Part shown: piece after piece, positions 5,763 through 6,407 of the stretch
Numbering within the stretch: the stretch's first letter is position 1
Layout: every line of letters starts with the position of its first letter
Source: Methylococcaceae bacterium
GTDB taxonomy: Bacteria > Pseudomonadota > Gammaproteobacteria > Methylococcales > Methylomonadaceae
Direction: 5' to 3'
Assembly: GCA_947506075.1 (NCBI GenBank)
Contig: CANNNN010000153.1
Location: 1-6,407 of the forward strand
DNA: 6,407 nt
Program-made: the position numbers and the translations under genes
Notes under the pieces: model-generated
Told to the model about the DNA's origin: nothing
What the model saw: only the letters and a program-made list of their open reading frames with translations
Databases searched by the model: none

Positions 5763-6407
5763 TCATTTGCCGTTCGATTTGAATTTACTGTATAAGTCTT
5801 TTAGTTTTCCCTGGGGTTTTTCTGTTTTTACTGGCGCTTCAATATCAGGTTGCTGCTCAATATCCGAGGGCAGTGTTACATCGGGTTGTTTAACTGCCCA
5901 TTGTGGTTCGGTTTTAACAGGCTGTGACTTTGCTTTACCAAACAGGTTTTTGATTTTTCCAAATGAACCTTTAGCGGGAACAACCGGCTGTTGTTCTATA
6001 TCCAATGATACGTAAGGTTCTTTTTCAACCACCTGTTTCGGCTTTATGTCTGCAAACATGGGTGCTGCTGTTTCTAAAGTCGATACTGGTTCAATCGGTG
6101 TTGCAGTCGCTTGAGGATCTTCATTAACCTGAATAGTCGGGCTTTCCTGCACAATCAGCGGCTCTTTGAGAGCGGGGGTTTCTTCCTTTTGTACGGGCTG
6201 CTGCCAGGTGTTAATAACCGGTGCCGATTCTGCGGCTTGTATCACGGCTGGCTGGAAATTTTTTAGCGTGTCGGATAAGACCTGTTGAACATTGTTCTGC
6301 TGTTGTAAAGCAGTTTTTTGTTCTGCCAGGGCCGATTCAAGCTTGGAAAGCTGATCGGCGTGGGTATCTAGCGTTACCTTCAAGGCTTCAAGAAGTACTT
6401 CTTTTTC
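5763..6407 (-). CDS. Unrecognised coiled-coil, Pro/Glu/Gln-rich protein, N-terminus outside the window
   Basis: The minus strand is open from the window edge (6407) to TGA at 5765-5763, 214 residues. A TTG at 6383 could be called as a start, but the frame remains open upstream (EKEVLLEA) and that TTG lies inside a helical heptad-like stretch, so the real start is probably beyond the edge. The first 60 residues or so look like a coiled coil (DQLSKLESALAEQKTALQQQ). A long disordered-looking segment rich in Pro, Glu, Gln, Thr and Val follows, and then two copies of a module: DIEQQP followed by a basic G-K-[IL]-K-x-L-[FY]-x-K-x-K-S motif (GKIKNLFGKAKS, then GKLKDLYSKFKS at the very C-terminus). 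No signal peptide, transmembrane segment or enzyme motif is visible in this part. I do not recognise the family. Its position 47 bases upstream of gloB suggests co-transcription but says little about function. Confidence 0.7.
   Translation of the reverse strand, partial: EKEVLLEALKVTLDTHADQLSKLESALAEQKTALQQQNNVQQVLSDTLKNFQPAVIQAAESAPVINTWQQPVQKEETPALKEPLIVQESPTIQVNEDPQATATPIEPVSTLETAAPMFADIKPKQVVEKEPYVSLDIEQQPVVPAKGSFGKIKNLFGKAKSQPVKTEPQWAVKQPDVTLPSDIEQQPDIEAPVKTEKPQGKLKDLYSKFKSNGK
5778..6002 (-). repeat. Two-copy internal protein repeat (DIEQQP plus basic GK-K-L-K-K motif)
   Basis: DIEQQP is encoded at 6002-5985 and again at 5864-5847, 46 codons apart. The basic motif GKIKNLFGKAK (5960-5928) recurs as GKLKDLYSKFK (5810-5778), 50 codons apart. 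Five of the six DIEQQP codons differ between copies by a synonymous third base (GAT ATA GAA CAA CAG CCG versus GAT ATT GAG CAG CAA CCT). This suggests an old duplication with the peptide retained, and not a recent copy. Confidence 0.7.

Noticed and set aside
1..6407. A CRISPR array, tRNA, rRNA, prophage or defence system
   Set aside because: No regularly spaced repeats, tRNA- or rRNA-like sequence, phage genes or defence-family motifs were seen on either strand.

Overview
The window looks like a gammaproteobacterial chromosome. It carries a prfB-lysS pair in the same order and spacing style as in Escherichia coli, a release factor 2 that keeps the programmed +1 frameshift and matches E. coli RF2 in length and motif numbering, a gammaproteobacterial-type class II lysyl-tRNA synthetase, and glutathione-dependent gloB. 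The overall feel of the proteins (RF2, LysRS, IS66-type and IS1380-type remnants) recalls methanotrophs of the Methylococcales, but that is an impression from memory and was not tested.

Layout. Bases 1-594 (minus) hold an almost complete FMN-binding protein of the pyridoxamine 5'-phosphate oxidase-like family, cut only by the window edge. Just upstream on the same strand (644 to about 1183) is a dead TetR regulator gene: it has lost its N-terminus and start and has an in-frame amber stop. Its truncated 5' end is fused in frame to the first part of an IS66 tnpB gene. Bases about 1184-1656 are the left part of that IS66 element (terminal repeat, tnpA, start of tnpB). Bases 1657 to about 2062 (plus) are scraps of two other transposases: the C-terminal end of an IS4-type DDE transposase, split by IS66 inside its YREK signature, followed directly by an internal piece of an IS1380-type transposase. 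Bases 2064-2096 hold a short direct repeat that may be the end of a fourth element. The stretch 1184 to about 2100 is thus an insertion-sequence graveyard lying between an accessory gene pair and a core operon.

From about 2170 the window is ordinary core genome: a likely promoter, prfB (2253-3351, frameshifted) and lysS (3386-4885), both serving translation and probably co-transcribed. Facing them are gloB (5715-4951), for glyoxalase II, and, upstream of it on the same strand, the C-terminal part of an unrecognised coiled-coil and proline/glutamate-rich protein (6407-5763) with a two-copy internal repeat. lysS and gloB converge on a 65-base gap with an imperfect hairpin.

I see no convincing new biological system. 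The most informative points are the layered history of the IS graveyard, the triple-stop and duplicated heptamer arrangement at the prfB frameshift site, the decayed tetR, and the duplicated basic motif in the unrecognised protein.
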